DNA from: Acetobacteraceae bacterium
GTDB taxonomy: Bacteria; Pseudomonadota; Alphaproteobacteria; Acetobacterales; Acetobacteraceae
Assembly (NCBI GenBank): GCA_025360065.1
Contig: JANYCX010000012.1
Location: 1 to 36,324 of the forward strand
Length of the DNA: 36,324 nt
Reading direction: 5' to 3'
The notes under the pieces were generated by a model. The model was given only the letters and a program-made list of their open reading frames with translations. It searched no databases and was not told the DNA's origin. Shown in pieces: positions 15,130 through 23,515 of this stretch (positions within the stretch are counted from its first letter, which is position 1; each line of letters starts with the position of its first letter). A program made the position numbers and the translations under genes.

Positions 15130-16415
15130 GATGCTTCCGTCATGAAACGCTGCCAGGCGCGGAACTGATTGCGCATCTGGCGTTCGCTGGTGCCGTTGAC
15201 CTCGGCAGTCCCGTCGGTTTCATCCGGGTCAAGCAACCGCTGCATGTTGACCCAAGGGTTGCTGTCCGATTGCAAACTGTCCTGGGCGCGCTCGTACATT
15301 TCCTGATCGTCGTGTCCAACTGGCGAGGTTGGCGCGTTGATCAGGCGGGAATACATAATGGTGCGTTCAAGTAACTGGTTCGGCGCACCGACCAGGCGGA
15401 AGGTCCAGGATTCAACCAAGGTGCGATCGGCGGCTATTGGTTTAAAAATCCGCAAGCTCTGGATCGGCCCCTTCATCGTCATGTTGGGGAAATAAACCGT
15501 GTTGTGGCGGCTTTCATCAAGAATGGCTTTGGCGCGGTCCTCGCCATACGCGCCCACCATCTGGTCAAAATATCCAGGGACGGCGGAATAATCGGAATGG
15601 ATCGAACCATGCACCCCGGTATGGCCGTGCCCGTTGGGCCACACCCGAATGCCCATGCCTTCATAGAACGCATAAGGCGACATGAAGGGTGCATAAATTT
15701 CCACCGCCGGATGCTTGCCGGGAAGGGCCTGTCCCATGGCGATCGCGGTGCCGGCCGAGCTTTCATGGGCGACCATCGGGTGGCAGGTATCGGTGAGGTT
15801 TTCGACCAGCATCTTCCAGTTGCAGCGATGCATGTAGCGCAACACCCCGCCCGCAACCTCCAGTTTTCCGTCCGGGGACCGATCAACCATATTGTCGATG
15901 CTGGACAGCGACGGGCCGAAATAATCCGCGAAGCTGATACCGTCGGTGTTTAGTTGGGCGAAGACGAAGTCGCGATACACATGCACGGCCCCCACCGGGC
16001 GCATGCCGCCGGCAGCTTCGGATTGTTTGAACGGGGTTTGTGCATATCCGGTGGGCAACGGAATGGCGGCGACGCTGCCATCGGTGCGGAAGCTCCAGGC
16101 ATGATACGGGCAGCGGAAAAAACGCCCGGTATTGCCGCATGGATCGTTGGCGACGCGGGTGCCTTTATGCGGGCAGCGGTTGTGCAGGACATGGATGGTC
16201 TGGTCGGTATGGCGCACCATCACCACCGGTGCGACGCCGATTGTTGTGGTGGTGAAATCACCAACCGCCGGAATCTGGCTCGCGTGGCCGACAAAGACCC
16301 AGGTTGCGGCAAATAGATGGGTCATTTCATGATCGAACACAGCGGCGGAGGTGTAAACATCGCGATGCACCTCGCCGTCGCGCACCAGCGCGGAAATCTG
16401 TGCTGCGTCAATCAT
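15126..16415 (-). CDS. Rieske-type ring-hydroxylating oxygenase, alpha (catalytic) subunit
   Basis: This 429-residue catalytic subunit has Rieske [2Fe-2S] ligands Cys81-His83 (CPHKG) and Cys102-His105 (CPYHAW). The mononuclear iron ligands His212 and His217 lie in NLTDTCHPMVAHES, with bridging Asp209, and a C-terminal acidic ligand candidate is in GHDDQEMYE. These enzymes use O2 and two electrons to hydroxylate aromatic or heteroaromatic rings. The gene overlaps iorB upstream and the beta subunit downstream by 4 bp each (ATGA). Co-expression with IorAB and a CoA ligase, and the isatin-hydrolase-like gene downstream, suggest oxidation of indole-3-acetate at the pyrrole ring. Electrons must come from a ferredoxin and reductase encoded elsewhere, or possibly via ferredoxin reduced by IorAB. 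Family call very strong; substrate inferred. Confidence 0.93.
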   Translation of the reverse strand: MIDAAQISALVRDGEVHRDVYTSAAVFDHEMTHLFAATWVFVGHASQIPAVGDFTTTTIGVAPVVMVRHTDQTIHVLHNRCPHKGTRVANDPCGNTGRFFRCPYHAWSFRTDGSVAAIPLPTGYAQTPFKQSEAAGGMRPVGAVHVYRDFVFAQLNTDGISFADYFGPSLSSIDNMVDRSPDGKLEVAGGVLRYMHRCNWKMLVENLTDTCHPMVAHESSAGTAIAMGQALPGKHPAVEIYAPFMSPYAFYEGMGIRVWPNGHGHTGVHGSIHSDYSAVPGYFDQMVGAYGEDRAKAILDESRHNTVYFPNMTMKGPIQSLRIFKPIAADRTLVESWTFRLVGAPNQLLERTIMYSRLINAPTSPVGHDDQEMYERAQDSLQSDSNPWVNMQRLLDPDETDGTAEVNGTSERQMRNQFRAWQRFMTEAS

Positions 16416-17899
16416 CGGAAACTTCTGATCGTTGCGATGGCGCCATCGAGCTTTTTGCCGTCCGCGTCGGCAAGTGCCGCATCGCGCAAACGGCGGACCC
16501 AGTCAGCGGCATCATCGCGACCATCGAGGAGCCCCAACGCGCCCATGATCTTGTCGAACTTGCCCTGGCCACGGCTATGCGTGTCGCTATAACCCTTGAC
16601 CAGACGGCGGCACTTCAACAGTTCCAGCGCGACACCGGGGCTATTTTGCGCCTGCACAATGGTGAGCCAGGCATCGCGATGGGCAATTTCGCGCCCGTGT
16701 CGCAACAGGCTCCGGCGCCAACGTTTCATACCGGCTATTAAATAAAGTGGCACAAAGCCCGATAATGCAGTGGTGCGGACGCGGCGAGGATGGTCGAACA
16801 CCACTCGCAACAGCCAGCGCAAACCGGCATTGCTTTCGACGGCGCGGCCAAGGCCCGCCGGCATGGTGGCGCAGATTTCCTCGACCCGTGGGTGCATGTA
16901 TTCGGTGGTGTCAACGATTTGCGCGGCCTCGGCACGGATTTCGCCCCGCACCCGGCTGAAGCGGCTGGCGCGGGTTTTCAGGTCGGCAACCCGGATCACG
17001 TCGTCATAGGCCATGGCGGCGGCAATGTGGCGTGCGGCTTCAACCGCAAGGCTGTTGTCCTGGTGGGCGATCTTGGCGACCAGGGCAACATATTCCTCGG
17101 CATAGGCAATATCCTGATAGTCCACCAGCCGGGCAATGCCGTGGGTCAGCATTTCGGCGGCGTCTGGGGCAAATTCGCGGTTGGCACGCGTCAGCAGAGC
17201 GCAAAGCCGGGCGCGGTCGGCATCGCTACCGCCGATCGGGATGCCGAGCACGGGCTTGGGTGCCGGCGCGGCTTGCGCGTCGCCCGTGGCTGCGGCGAAC
17301 CCGCCGGCAAAGGCGGCAAGGCTCGCTTCGACGCCCACGCCGGCGTTGCGGATGGTTGCTTCAAACGCTGCGCGCGGGAAGGGCAGGGCACCCGTGGCTG
17401 CCAACCCACCGAACAAGGCCGCCGAGATCACGCTGCCAGTGTTTTCGGCAATCGCCTGCATGTCGGCGCCGACGAATTGTTTCGACTGGCTGTTTGCAGC
17501 GGAAAATATCGGGGCACTATCGGCGGTGCCGTCGCCGGGGGCGATTTTTTCCACCATCGACAGCGACCGATGGGTGGACGCGATCAGCACGGTGCGGTCG
17601 GGCGAGACTAGTCCGCGCTGGATCGCGCGTCCGGCTTCCATCAACTCGGCGGCGATCACCACATCGACTTCACCGGGCACCGGCATCAGCGACAGCACCG
17701 GTGTGCGGCCGGGTTGGGGTTGGATCAGTTCGACATAATAGATCGTCGCGCCGGTGCGCTGGGCGACGCCGGGCACTGACGTTCCTTGCGCGTACCAGCC
17801 ATTGGCCTCGGCGAGTGCCACAATCCAATCAGCCAGCACCCCGCCGCCCTGGCCACCCATGGCGGTGATGGCGATCGCGATCGGGCGATCAGGGCTCAC
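16412..17899 (-). CDS. iorB: Indolepyruvate:ferredoxin oxidoreductase-type beta subunit, long aerobic form
   Basis: This 495-residue protein starts at a GTG (17899) that overlaps the iorA stop as GTGA. The frame runs upstream to 18061 but lies inside iorA there, so the overlap start is preferred. The N-terminal half is the gamma-type pyruvate:ferredoxin oxidoreductase domain, with AITAMGGQGGGVLADWIVALAE at its start. The second half is the extra helical domain (DUF6537-like) found in long proteobacterial forms; archaeal IorB has only about 200 residues. With IorA it would oxidatively decarboxylate an aryl 2-oxoacid, such as indolepyruvate, to the acyl-CoA while reducing ferredoxin. It is the second gene of the operon. 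Substrate specificity is inferred from family name and context only. Confidence 0.88.
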   Translation of the reverse strand: MSPDRPIAIAITAMGGQGGGVLADWIVALAEANGWYAQGTSVPGVAQRTGATIYYVELIQPQPGRTPVLSLMPVPGEVDVVIAAELMEAGRAIQRGLVSPDRTVLIASTHRSLSMVEKIAPGDGTADSAPIFSAANSQSKQFVGADMQAIAENTGSVISAALFGGLAATGALPFPRAAFEATIRNAGVGVEASLAAFAGGFAAATGDAQAAPAPKPVLGIPIGGSDADRARLCALLTRANREFAPDAAEMLTHGIARLVDYQDIAYAEEYVALVAKIAHQDNSLAVEAARHIAAAMAYDDVIRVADLKTRASRFSRVRGEIRAEAAQIVDTTEYMHPRVEEICATMPAGLGRAVESNAGLRWLLRVVFDHPRRVRTTALSGFVPLYLIAGMKRWRRSLLRHGREIAHRDAWLTIVQAQNSPGVALELLKCRRLVKGYSDTHSRGQGKFDKIMGALGLLDGRDDAADWVRRLRDAALADADGKKLDGAIATIRSFR

Positions 17900-20028
17900 A
17901 GTGCGACCTGAAGCCGGCCGGTATCGCGGCGGGCTTGCAGCCAGGAAATGACGCTGCCACGGAGACCGGAGATGAAACGATCCCAGGCCGACGGATTGCT
18001 GACAATGTCGGCGCGGTAGAAAGACGGGCATAAAACCGCAGCTTCTGAAACTTCGCCGCAATTGCCGCAGCCGACGCAGTCATTATCGATTGCCACCACC
18101 GGATCGGGCTTTAACGGATCGCCGGATGGCTTGGTCGACAGCGACGGGCAGCCCGACAGGCGGATGCAGGCATGGTCGCCGGTGCAGACATCCTCATCGA
18201 CCCCAAAGCGCGGGCGAACGTTACGCTCCCCGCGCTTGATCGACGCTGCCACCAGCGGTTTTTCGCGGCGCTGGCGATTGAGCATGCATTCGGATGACGC
18301 AATGATGATTTTTGGACCGATCGCCGTTGTGGTCAGTGCTTCACGAAAAGTCGCCAGCATTTTGGGCACATCATAGGTGCGGTCAATCCGCCGCACCCAT
18401 TGCGCGCCAACGCCCTTCACCGCATCTTCAATCGGGTGGTTGGTCGATCGTCCGGCGGGCTTGGCGCGCGACGACAATATGTCCTGCCCGCCGGTGGCCG
18501 CCGAGTAGAAATTATCGACCAGCACCACCACGCCGTCATGCTGATTATAGACCGCGTTGCCGATGCCGTTGAGCAAGCCGTTATGCCAGAATCCGCCATC
18601 GCCCATGACAGCGATGGCGCGTGGCGCACCAGCTTCCTGCATGGCGGAAATCGATGATGGGCCGAGGCCGTAGCCCATCGTGGACGATCCGATGTTGAAC
18701 GGTTCGTTCAACGCGAATAAATGGCAGCCTATGTCGCCGGCAACGTGGCGCAGCCCCAATTCCTGCTGCACCAGGGTCATGGCAGAGAAAATCGGCCGTT
18801 CCGGGCAGCCGGTGCAGAAGCTCGGTGGGCGCGGTGGCACCGCAGCGGCGAGCGCGCGCAAATCGGGCGCCGCCACCGGCGTGCGGGCGGGCAACAGGCT
18901 CGCATCGAAGCGTTCCAGGAATTTGCGCACGCCGTTCGACAGTATCGCAGCGGTATACTCCCCGCCCATCGGCAGCATGTCCTTGCCGGCGATTTTAGTG
19001 TTGATGTCGGCGCGGCGAAGCGCAGTGTTTAATGCCTGTTCGAGATAGTCTGGCGCACCTTCCTCGACCATCAGCACCGCTTGTTTGCTGGCACAGAAGG
19101 CTGCCAAATCCTCATCGATCAGCGGATACGTCACGTTGAGCACATGCAGCGGGATCAGCGTGTCGCCCCAGACATCGGCGAGGCCGAGGCCCTGCAATGC
19201 GCGGATCACCCCGTTATACATCCCGCCTTGCAGGATGATGCCGAGATGGCTGTGGGTGCCGGGGAAGGTTTCGTTGAGGCCACGGTCGCGGATGAACTTC
19301 ACCGCCGCCGGCCAGCGTTTGTTGATCTTGTCCTGTTCGTGGATGAAAGACGCGGGTGGCAGCACGATGCGATTGACATCGCGCACCGGGTTTTCCAACG
19401 CCTGCCGCACAGTGAATTTCGGCTTCTGATTGTCTTTGGCAATGAAGCTGCCATGCACGTGGCAGGCGCGGATGCGCAGTTCCAGCATCACCGGCGTGTT
19501 CGACGCTTCGGACAATTCGAAGGCGTCTTCAACTGCTTTGACGATGGATGGCAGGTTCGGCCGCGGATCGAGCAGCCACATTTGCGACTTCATGGCGAAC
19601 GCATGGGTGCGTTCCTGCATAATCGACGAACCCTCGCCATAATCCTCACCGATGATGATCACCGCCCCACCCGTCACGCCCGATGACGACAGATTGGACA
19701 GCGCGTCAGATGCAACGTTGGTGCCGGCGGTGGATTTCCAGGTGACGGCGCCACGGATCGGGTAGTTCACGGATGCGGCTAATGTCGACGCGGCGGCGGC
19801 TTCCGACGCCGAGGTTTCGAAATGTACCCCGAGTTCGCCGAGAATGCCCTGGGCGTCGGACAGCACGTCCATCAAATGCGAAATCGGCGCACCCTGATAG
19901 CCCGCCACGTAGCCGACGCCGCTTTGCAGCAAGGCCTTGGTGACCGCCAGAATGCCCTCGCCACGAAATTCATCCCCCGCGCCAAGGCGGAGGTCCTGAA
20001 CTTCGCGGGCAAATGAACGTTCGGCCAT
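17896..20028 (-). CDS. iorA: Indolepyruvate:ferredoxin oxidoreductase-type alpha subunit
   Basis: This 710-residue protein starts at ATG 20028 with AAGGATG upstream. The N-terminal half is the pyrimidine-binding/transketolase-like domain (LLQSGVGYVAGYQGAPISHLMD). The thiamine-diphosphate site lies at about residues 474-505, with GDGGFWHNGLLN and VDN. A C-terminal iron-sulfur region at about 613-670 carries CTGDHAC...GC and CVGCGNCGEVSEAAVLCP; the second motif is a standard [4Fe-4S] site and the first is a variant. Such enzymes convert 2-oxoacids plus CoA to acyl-CoA, CO2 and reduced ferredoxin in the cytoplasm. It is the first gene of the roughly 11-kb minus-strand operon. The promoter region 20029-20126 is shared with the divergent transporter operon and contains a MarR-like dyad. 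Confidence 0.9.
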   Translation of the reverse strand: MAERSFAREVQDLRLGAGDEFRGEGILAVTKALLQSGVGYVAGYQGAPISHLMDVLSDAQGILGELGVHFETSASEAAAASTLAASVNYPIRGAVTWKSTAGTNVASDALSNLSSSGVTGGAVIIIGEDYGEGSSIMQERTHAFAMKSQMWLLDPRPNLPSIVKAVEDAFELSEASNTPVMLELRIRACHVHGSFIAKDNQKPKFTVRQALENPVRDVNRIVLPPASFIHEQDKINKRWPAAVKFIRDRGLNETFPGTHSHLGIILQGGMYNGVIRALQGLGLADVWGDTLIPLHVLNVTYPLIDEDLAAFCASKQAVLMVEEGAPDYLEQALNTALRRADINTKIAGKDMLPMGGEYTAAILSNGVRKFLERFDASLLPARTPVAAPDLRALAAAVPPRPPSFCTGCPERPIFSAMTLVQQELGLRHVAGDIGCHLFALNEPFNIGSSTMGYGLGPSSISAMQEAGAPRAIAVMGDGGFWHNGLLNGIGNAVYNQHDGVVVLVDNFYSAATGGQDILSSRAKPAGRSTNHPIEDAVKGVGAQWVRRIDRTYDVPKMLATFREALTTTAIGPKIIIASSECMLNRQRREKPLVAASIKRGERNVRPRFGVDEDVCTGDHACIRLSGCPSLSTKPSGDPLKPDPVVAIDNDCVGCGNCGEVSEAAVLCPSFYRADIVSNPSAWDRFISGLRGSVISWLQARRDTGRLQVAL

Positions 20029-20072
20029 GGCATCATCCTTACAACGACGGCTATTTCGGGCTTCCCTCACCG

Positions 20073-20092
20073 ATAGTTCAACCCTAAACTAT
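20073..20092. promoter_or_regulatory. Inverted repeat in divergent promoter, probable operator (MarR-like)
   Basis: ATAGTTCA (20073-20080) and TAAACTAT (20085-20092) match as an inverted repeat at 7 of 8 positions around ACCC. It sits between the divergent starts of iorA (20028) and the ABC transporter (20127), so one regulator could control both operons. The ATAGTT...AACTAT form resembles sites bound by MarR-family repressors of aromatic catabolism. No regulator gene lies next to it; the only regulator in the window is the distant LysR gene at 32819-33700. Confidence 0.55.
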
Positions 20093-20126
20093 TTTTAAGA
20101 CGGGTCCATCACCGACGGGGGCACTC

Positions 20127-21644
20127 ATGGTTCAGCTATCACGCCGCGTTTTTTCAGCAGGCGCAAGCCTTGCCAGCATTTTGGCCAGTTTGCCCGCATG
20201 GGCGCAGGCCAAGGACAGCGTTACCATCGGCTGGCCGTCGGATGTGACCGGCTGGGACCCCAATCAGCGTTTCACCCCGGATGCGCAGGGCATCTACAAG
20301 ATGGTGTTCGATCAGCCGCTCGATCAAAGCCCCGATCTCAAGCTGATCCCGAACCTGATAAAATCCTGGCAGATGGCGCCGGATGCGATGAGCCTGGCGC
20401 TGGAATTCCGCGACGATGTCCGCTTCCATGATGGCGCGAAAATGACCGCCGATGATTTCAAATGGACGTTTTTCGATCGGGTCAAGGCCGGTCACAAGCT
20501 CGACATCGGCAATTCTTTCCGCAAGCTGACCGGCATTGAGGTTGTCAGCCCGACTAAGGCGGTCATGCAGTTTAATTCGCCGGGGCCGACCACCCCGGTC
20601 TGGCTCGCCTTCCTTGGCAGCTTTGTGGTGCCGAAAGCCTATATGGAAAAAGTCGGTGTTGAAGGCTTCGTTGCCAAACCGATCGGCACCGGACCCTATA
20701 AGCTCGTCGAATACCAGATGAATGGCCGCATCGTGCTCGAACGCAACGATGATTACTGGGGCCCGAAGCCGAAGCTGAAGCGGGTGGTGATCGAAATCAT
20801 CAAGGACCCGTCGGCGCGGGTGGCGGCAATCCAGTCGGGGCAGGTTGATATTACTGTCGGCGTGCCGGTGCGCGAGGCGGAGCGGTTGGGCGCGATTGCC
20901 GGCCTCAAGGGCGAATTGAACCCGATCCAACGGGTGATTTTGCTGCAAGTTCGCAACGATCAGGGCTTTGCTGACCAGAATATCCGCCTCGCCGCGCATC
21001 ATGCGATCGACAAAGCAGCCCTCAGCCGCGCGTTTTACGGTGGCGCCGCAGTGCCGCTATCCCTGCCGGCAACCCCGGGCACGCCGGGCGACATCGCCGA
21101 CTTCAAATTCGCCTATGACCCGGCATTGGCGGTGAAGTTGCTGGCGGCATCGGGCTACAGCACGCAGAAGCCCGCCAAGATCGGCATGGCCACCACCAAC
21201 GGCCAGTTCCCCAATGATTATGACATGGCGCGCGCCATTGTTGCGATGTGGAAGAAGATCGGCATCGACGCGGAATTGGAAGTGATCGAATACGCCAAGT
21301 ATTTCGAGCTCAACCGCGCCGGCAAGCTGCCGGAATCAACGCTTTATTCGTTCGATAACGCAACCGGCGATCCAGAAATATATTCGGGCTATTTGCTCAA
21401 CCCGAAACTGCCGTTCAGCCCGTGGAAAGACCCGGTGCTGGGGGAAAAAGTCATCGCCCAATTCAATGTTGCCGACGAAACCAAGCGCATCGAAGGCTGG
21501 CGCGAAATTTCCAAGGAAGCCGTCACCACCGGCGCCTGCATGCCGTTGCTGCAAAGCGTGCAGACTTTGGTGCGCAAGGACGGGCTTGGGTACACCAAGT
21601 ATGGCAATGGCTGGGTGATGGGGCAGTCGATGAACTGGGGATGA
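20127..21644 (+). CDS. Opp/Dpp-type ABC transporter solute-binding protein
   Basis: This 505-residue periplasmic binding protein belongs to the peptide/nickel family (SBP_bac_5). The signal peptide has a Tat-type twin-arginine motif, SRRVF at residues 5-9, a hydrophobic stretch and AQA at 26-28 as likely cleavage site. Family marks include GWDPNQ near the mature N-terminus, FRDDVRFHDGAKMTADDFKW, IGTGPYKL and LERNDDYWGPKP. It captures a solute in the periplasm and delivers it to the permeases encoded immediately downstream; its stop overlaps the first permease start (ATGA). Members of this family also bind non-peptide ligands including organic acids. Placement opposite the catabolic operon suggests it takes up the pathway substrate, possibly an indole or aromatic acid or a conjugate. 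Confidence 0.92.
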   Translation: MVQLSRRVFSAGASLASILASLPAWAQAKDSVTIGWPSDVTGWDPNQRFTPDAQGIYKMVFDQPLDQSPDLKLIPNLIKSWQMAPDAMSLALEFRDDVRFHDGAKMTADDFKWTFFDRVKAGHKLDIGNSFRKLTGIEVVSPTKAVMQFNSPGPTTPVWLAFLGSFVVPKAYMEKVGVEGFVAKPIGTGPYKLVEYQMNGRIVLERNDDYWGPKPKLKRVVIEIIKDPSARVAAIQSGQVDITVGVPVREAERLGAIAGLKGELNPIQRVILLQVRNDQGFADQNIRLAAHHAIDKAALSRAFYGGAAVPLSLPATPGTPGDIADFKFAYDPALAVKLLAASGYSTQKPAKIGMATTNGQFPNDYDMARAIVAMWKKIGIDAELEVIEYAKYFELNRAGKLPESTLYSFDNATGDPEIYSGYLLNPKLPFSPWKDPVLGEKVIAQFNVADETKRIEGWREISKEAVTTGACMPLLQSVQTLVRKDGLGYTKYGNGWVMGQSMNWG

Positions 21645-22645
21645 GTGCAGCCTTCGCCCGCCGCCTCCTGGCCGTCGCCCCAATCCTGGCATTTGTATCC
21701 CTCCTGCTGTTCGCGGCCTTGCGGCTGCTGCCGATTGATCCGGCAGCGATGTCAATGCCGCCGACCGCGACCAAGGTTGAAATCGAGGCGGCGCGGCACG
21801 CCATGGGCCTCGATCAACCGGTTACCACGCAATACGTGATCTGGCTCGGGCAGACCTTGCGCGGGGATTTTGGCAATTCGATCCATATGCGGCGCCCGGT
21901 TGCGGGCCTGTTGCAGGAAACCTTGCCGGCGACGATTGAACTCAGCGTGATGGCCATGCTGATCGCCGGGGTGATCGGCCTCGGCGGCGGTTTGGGCCTG
22001 TTTGCCTTGCGCGACCGGCGGGGCGAGGCGGTGGCGGAAACCTTGACCACGCTGATGATGTCGCTGCCCGAATTTCTCTGGGCGCTGCTGCTGATTTTTG
22101 TCTTCGGGGTGCTGCTGTCGGCGCTGCCGTTCACCGGCCGGCTCGATCCGGGGATGACGCGGCCGGTGGTGACGCAGTTTCTGTTGCTCGATACGTTATT
22201 GGTCGGCCGGGTCGATGTGTTCTTCAGCGCGTTGCGCCACATGGTGCTGCCGGCTTTTGCTCTCGGGGTGGCCTTCGCCCCGCCGATCATGCGGGTGCTG
22301 CGGGCGTCCCTGATCGATGCCTATCAGGAGGATTATATCCGCCAAGCGCGGCTGCGCGGGGTGGGGGAGGCGCGAATTCTGCTCGGCCACGCCTTGCAGA
22401 ACGCGGTATTGCCGACGCTCACCCTGATGGGGGTGCAGTTTGGCTTCCTGTTCGGCGGCAGTTTGCTGGTTGAGGTGATCTATTCTTATCCCGGCATGGG
22501 CAATCTGATGGTCGATGCGGTGCGCAATGCCGATCTGCCGATCATCCAGGCGGTCGGGTTGACCTATTGCGTGGTGGTGCTGGCGATCACCGCGTTGGTG
22601 GACGGGCTGGTGATGCTGCTGAACCCAAGATTGCGAGGGGCATGA
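21641..22645 (+). CDS. ABC transporter permease, DppB/OppB type
   Basis: This 334-residue inner-membrane permease has an N-terminal span (about 8-27), an external region including PTATKVEIEAARHAMGLDQP and LRGDFGNSI that is typical of DppB/OppB, then five further spans. The cytoplasmic EAA-type coupling loop is visible at YIRQARLRGVGEARILLGHALQNA, which contacts the ATPase. Start ATG 21641 overlaps the binding-protein stop; the longer upstream frame is inside that gene. It forms the translocation pore with the next permease. The second gene's start overlaps this stop (ATGA), indicating coupled translation. Substrate class is set mostly by the binding protein and is not known. Confidence 0.93.
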   Translation: MSAAFARRLLAVAPILAFVSLLLFAALRLLPIDPAAMSMPPTATKVEIEAARHAMGLDQPVTTQYVIWLGQTLRGDFGNSIHMRRPVAGLLQETLPATIELSVMAMLIAGVIGLGGGLGLFALRDRRGEAVAETLTTLMMSLPEFLWALLLIFVFGVLLSALPFTGRLDPGMTRPVVTQFLLLDTLLVGRVDVFFSALRHMVLPAFALGVAFAPPIMRVLRASLIDAYQEDYIRQARLRGVGEARILLGHALQNAVLPTLTLMGVQFGFLFGGSLLVEVIYSYPGMGNLMVDAVRNADLPIIQAVGLTYCVVVLAITALVDGLVMLLNPRLRGA

Positions 22646-23490
22646 TGCCACGCTGGTTGCGCGATACGCGGGTGATTATTGGGCTTTCGGTGTTGGTGGT
22701 TGTGCTGGCTCTGGCGCTGCTGGCGCCGCTGCTGGTGCAGGCGACTCCCGATGAACAGGATCTGCTGGCGACCTTGCTGCCGTCAGCATGGGCGAAGGGC
22801 GGGGAGGCAGCACATCCGCTGGGCACAGACAGCCTCGGGCGTGACGTGCTGGCGCGGCTGCTGTACGGCACCAGGCTGGCGTTGACGGTCGCGGCAATCG
22901 CGGCACCGGGGGCGATGATCCTGGGCACCATCGCCGCTCTGTTGGGGGGATATTTCGGCGGCTGGGTTGATTGGGTGATCGGGCGCGCCGTCGATGTCTG
23001 GATGTCGTTCCCGCCGGTTATTCTGTCGTTGATCCTGATGGTGGGACTGGGCACCGGATCCCGCAACGTGATCCTGGCGATCGTGCTGGTGGATTGGACC
23101 CGGTTCTGTCGGGTGCTGCGCGCCGAGGTGCTGGTGGTGGTCCAACGCGACTACGTGACCGCCGCTAGGCTGGTCGGGTTTTCCCATGCGCGGGTTATTC
23201 TGCGCGAGATTTTGCCCGCAATCGTGCCGCTGCTGGTAACCTTGCTGACCCTTGAAATGGGCATCGCGGTGGTGGTGGAGGCGATCCTCGCCTTTGTCGG
23301 CCTTGGGGTGAAGCCGGATGAAATCGCCTGGGGCCAGATGATCGCCGATGGCCGGGCGACGATTTATCAGGCCCCGATCAATCTGCTGGCGCCAGTGGCG
23401 GCGATCTTTGTCACTGTGGCCGGGTTCAATCTGCTCGGCGACGGGCTGCGACGCAGCCTGGATTTGCGCCTGGTGGAAGGCCGCGGATGA
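22642..23490 (+). CDS. ABC transporter permease, DppC/OppC type
   Basis: This 282-residue inner-membrane permease is the partner of the DppB/OppB-type protein. It has an N-terminal span (about 11-32), the periplasmic segment HPLGTDSLGRDVLARLLYGTR that is diagnostic of DppC/OppC, and further spans. The coupling loop is near DYVTAARLVGFSHARVILREILP. Two adjacent ATG codons (22642 and 22645) are possible starts; the first gives the ATGA overlap with the upstream stop. The ATPase gene follows after 25 bp. The protein has normal family length. Confidence 0.93.
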   Translation: MMPRWLRDTRVIIGLSVLVVVLALALLAPLLVQATPDEQDLLATLLPSAWAKGGEAAHPLGTDSLGRDVLARLLYGTRLALTVAAIAAPGAMILGTIAALLGGYFGGWVDWVIGRAVDVWMSFPPVILSLILMVGLGTGSRNVILAIVLVDWTRFCRVLRAEVLVVVQRDYVTAARLVGFSHARVILREILPAIVPLLVTLLTLEMGIAVVVEAILAFVGLGVKPDEIAWGQMIADGRATIYQAPINLLAPVAAIFVTVAGFNLLGDGLRRSLDLRLVEGRG

Positions 23491-23515
23491 TGCCGCTTGC
23501 CTACGGTTTCGGGCG

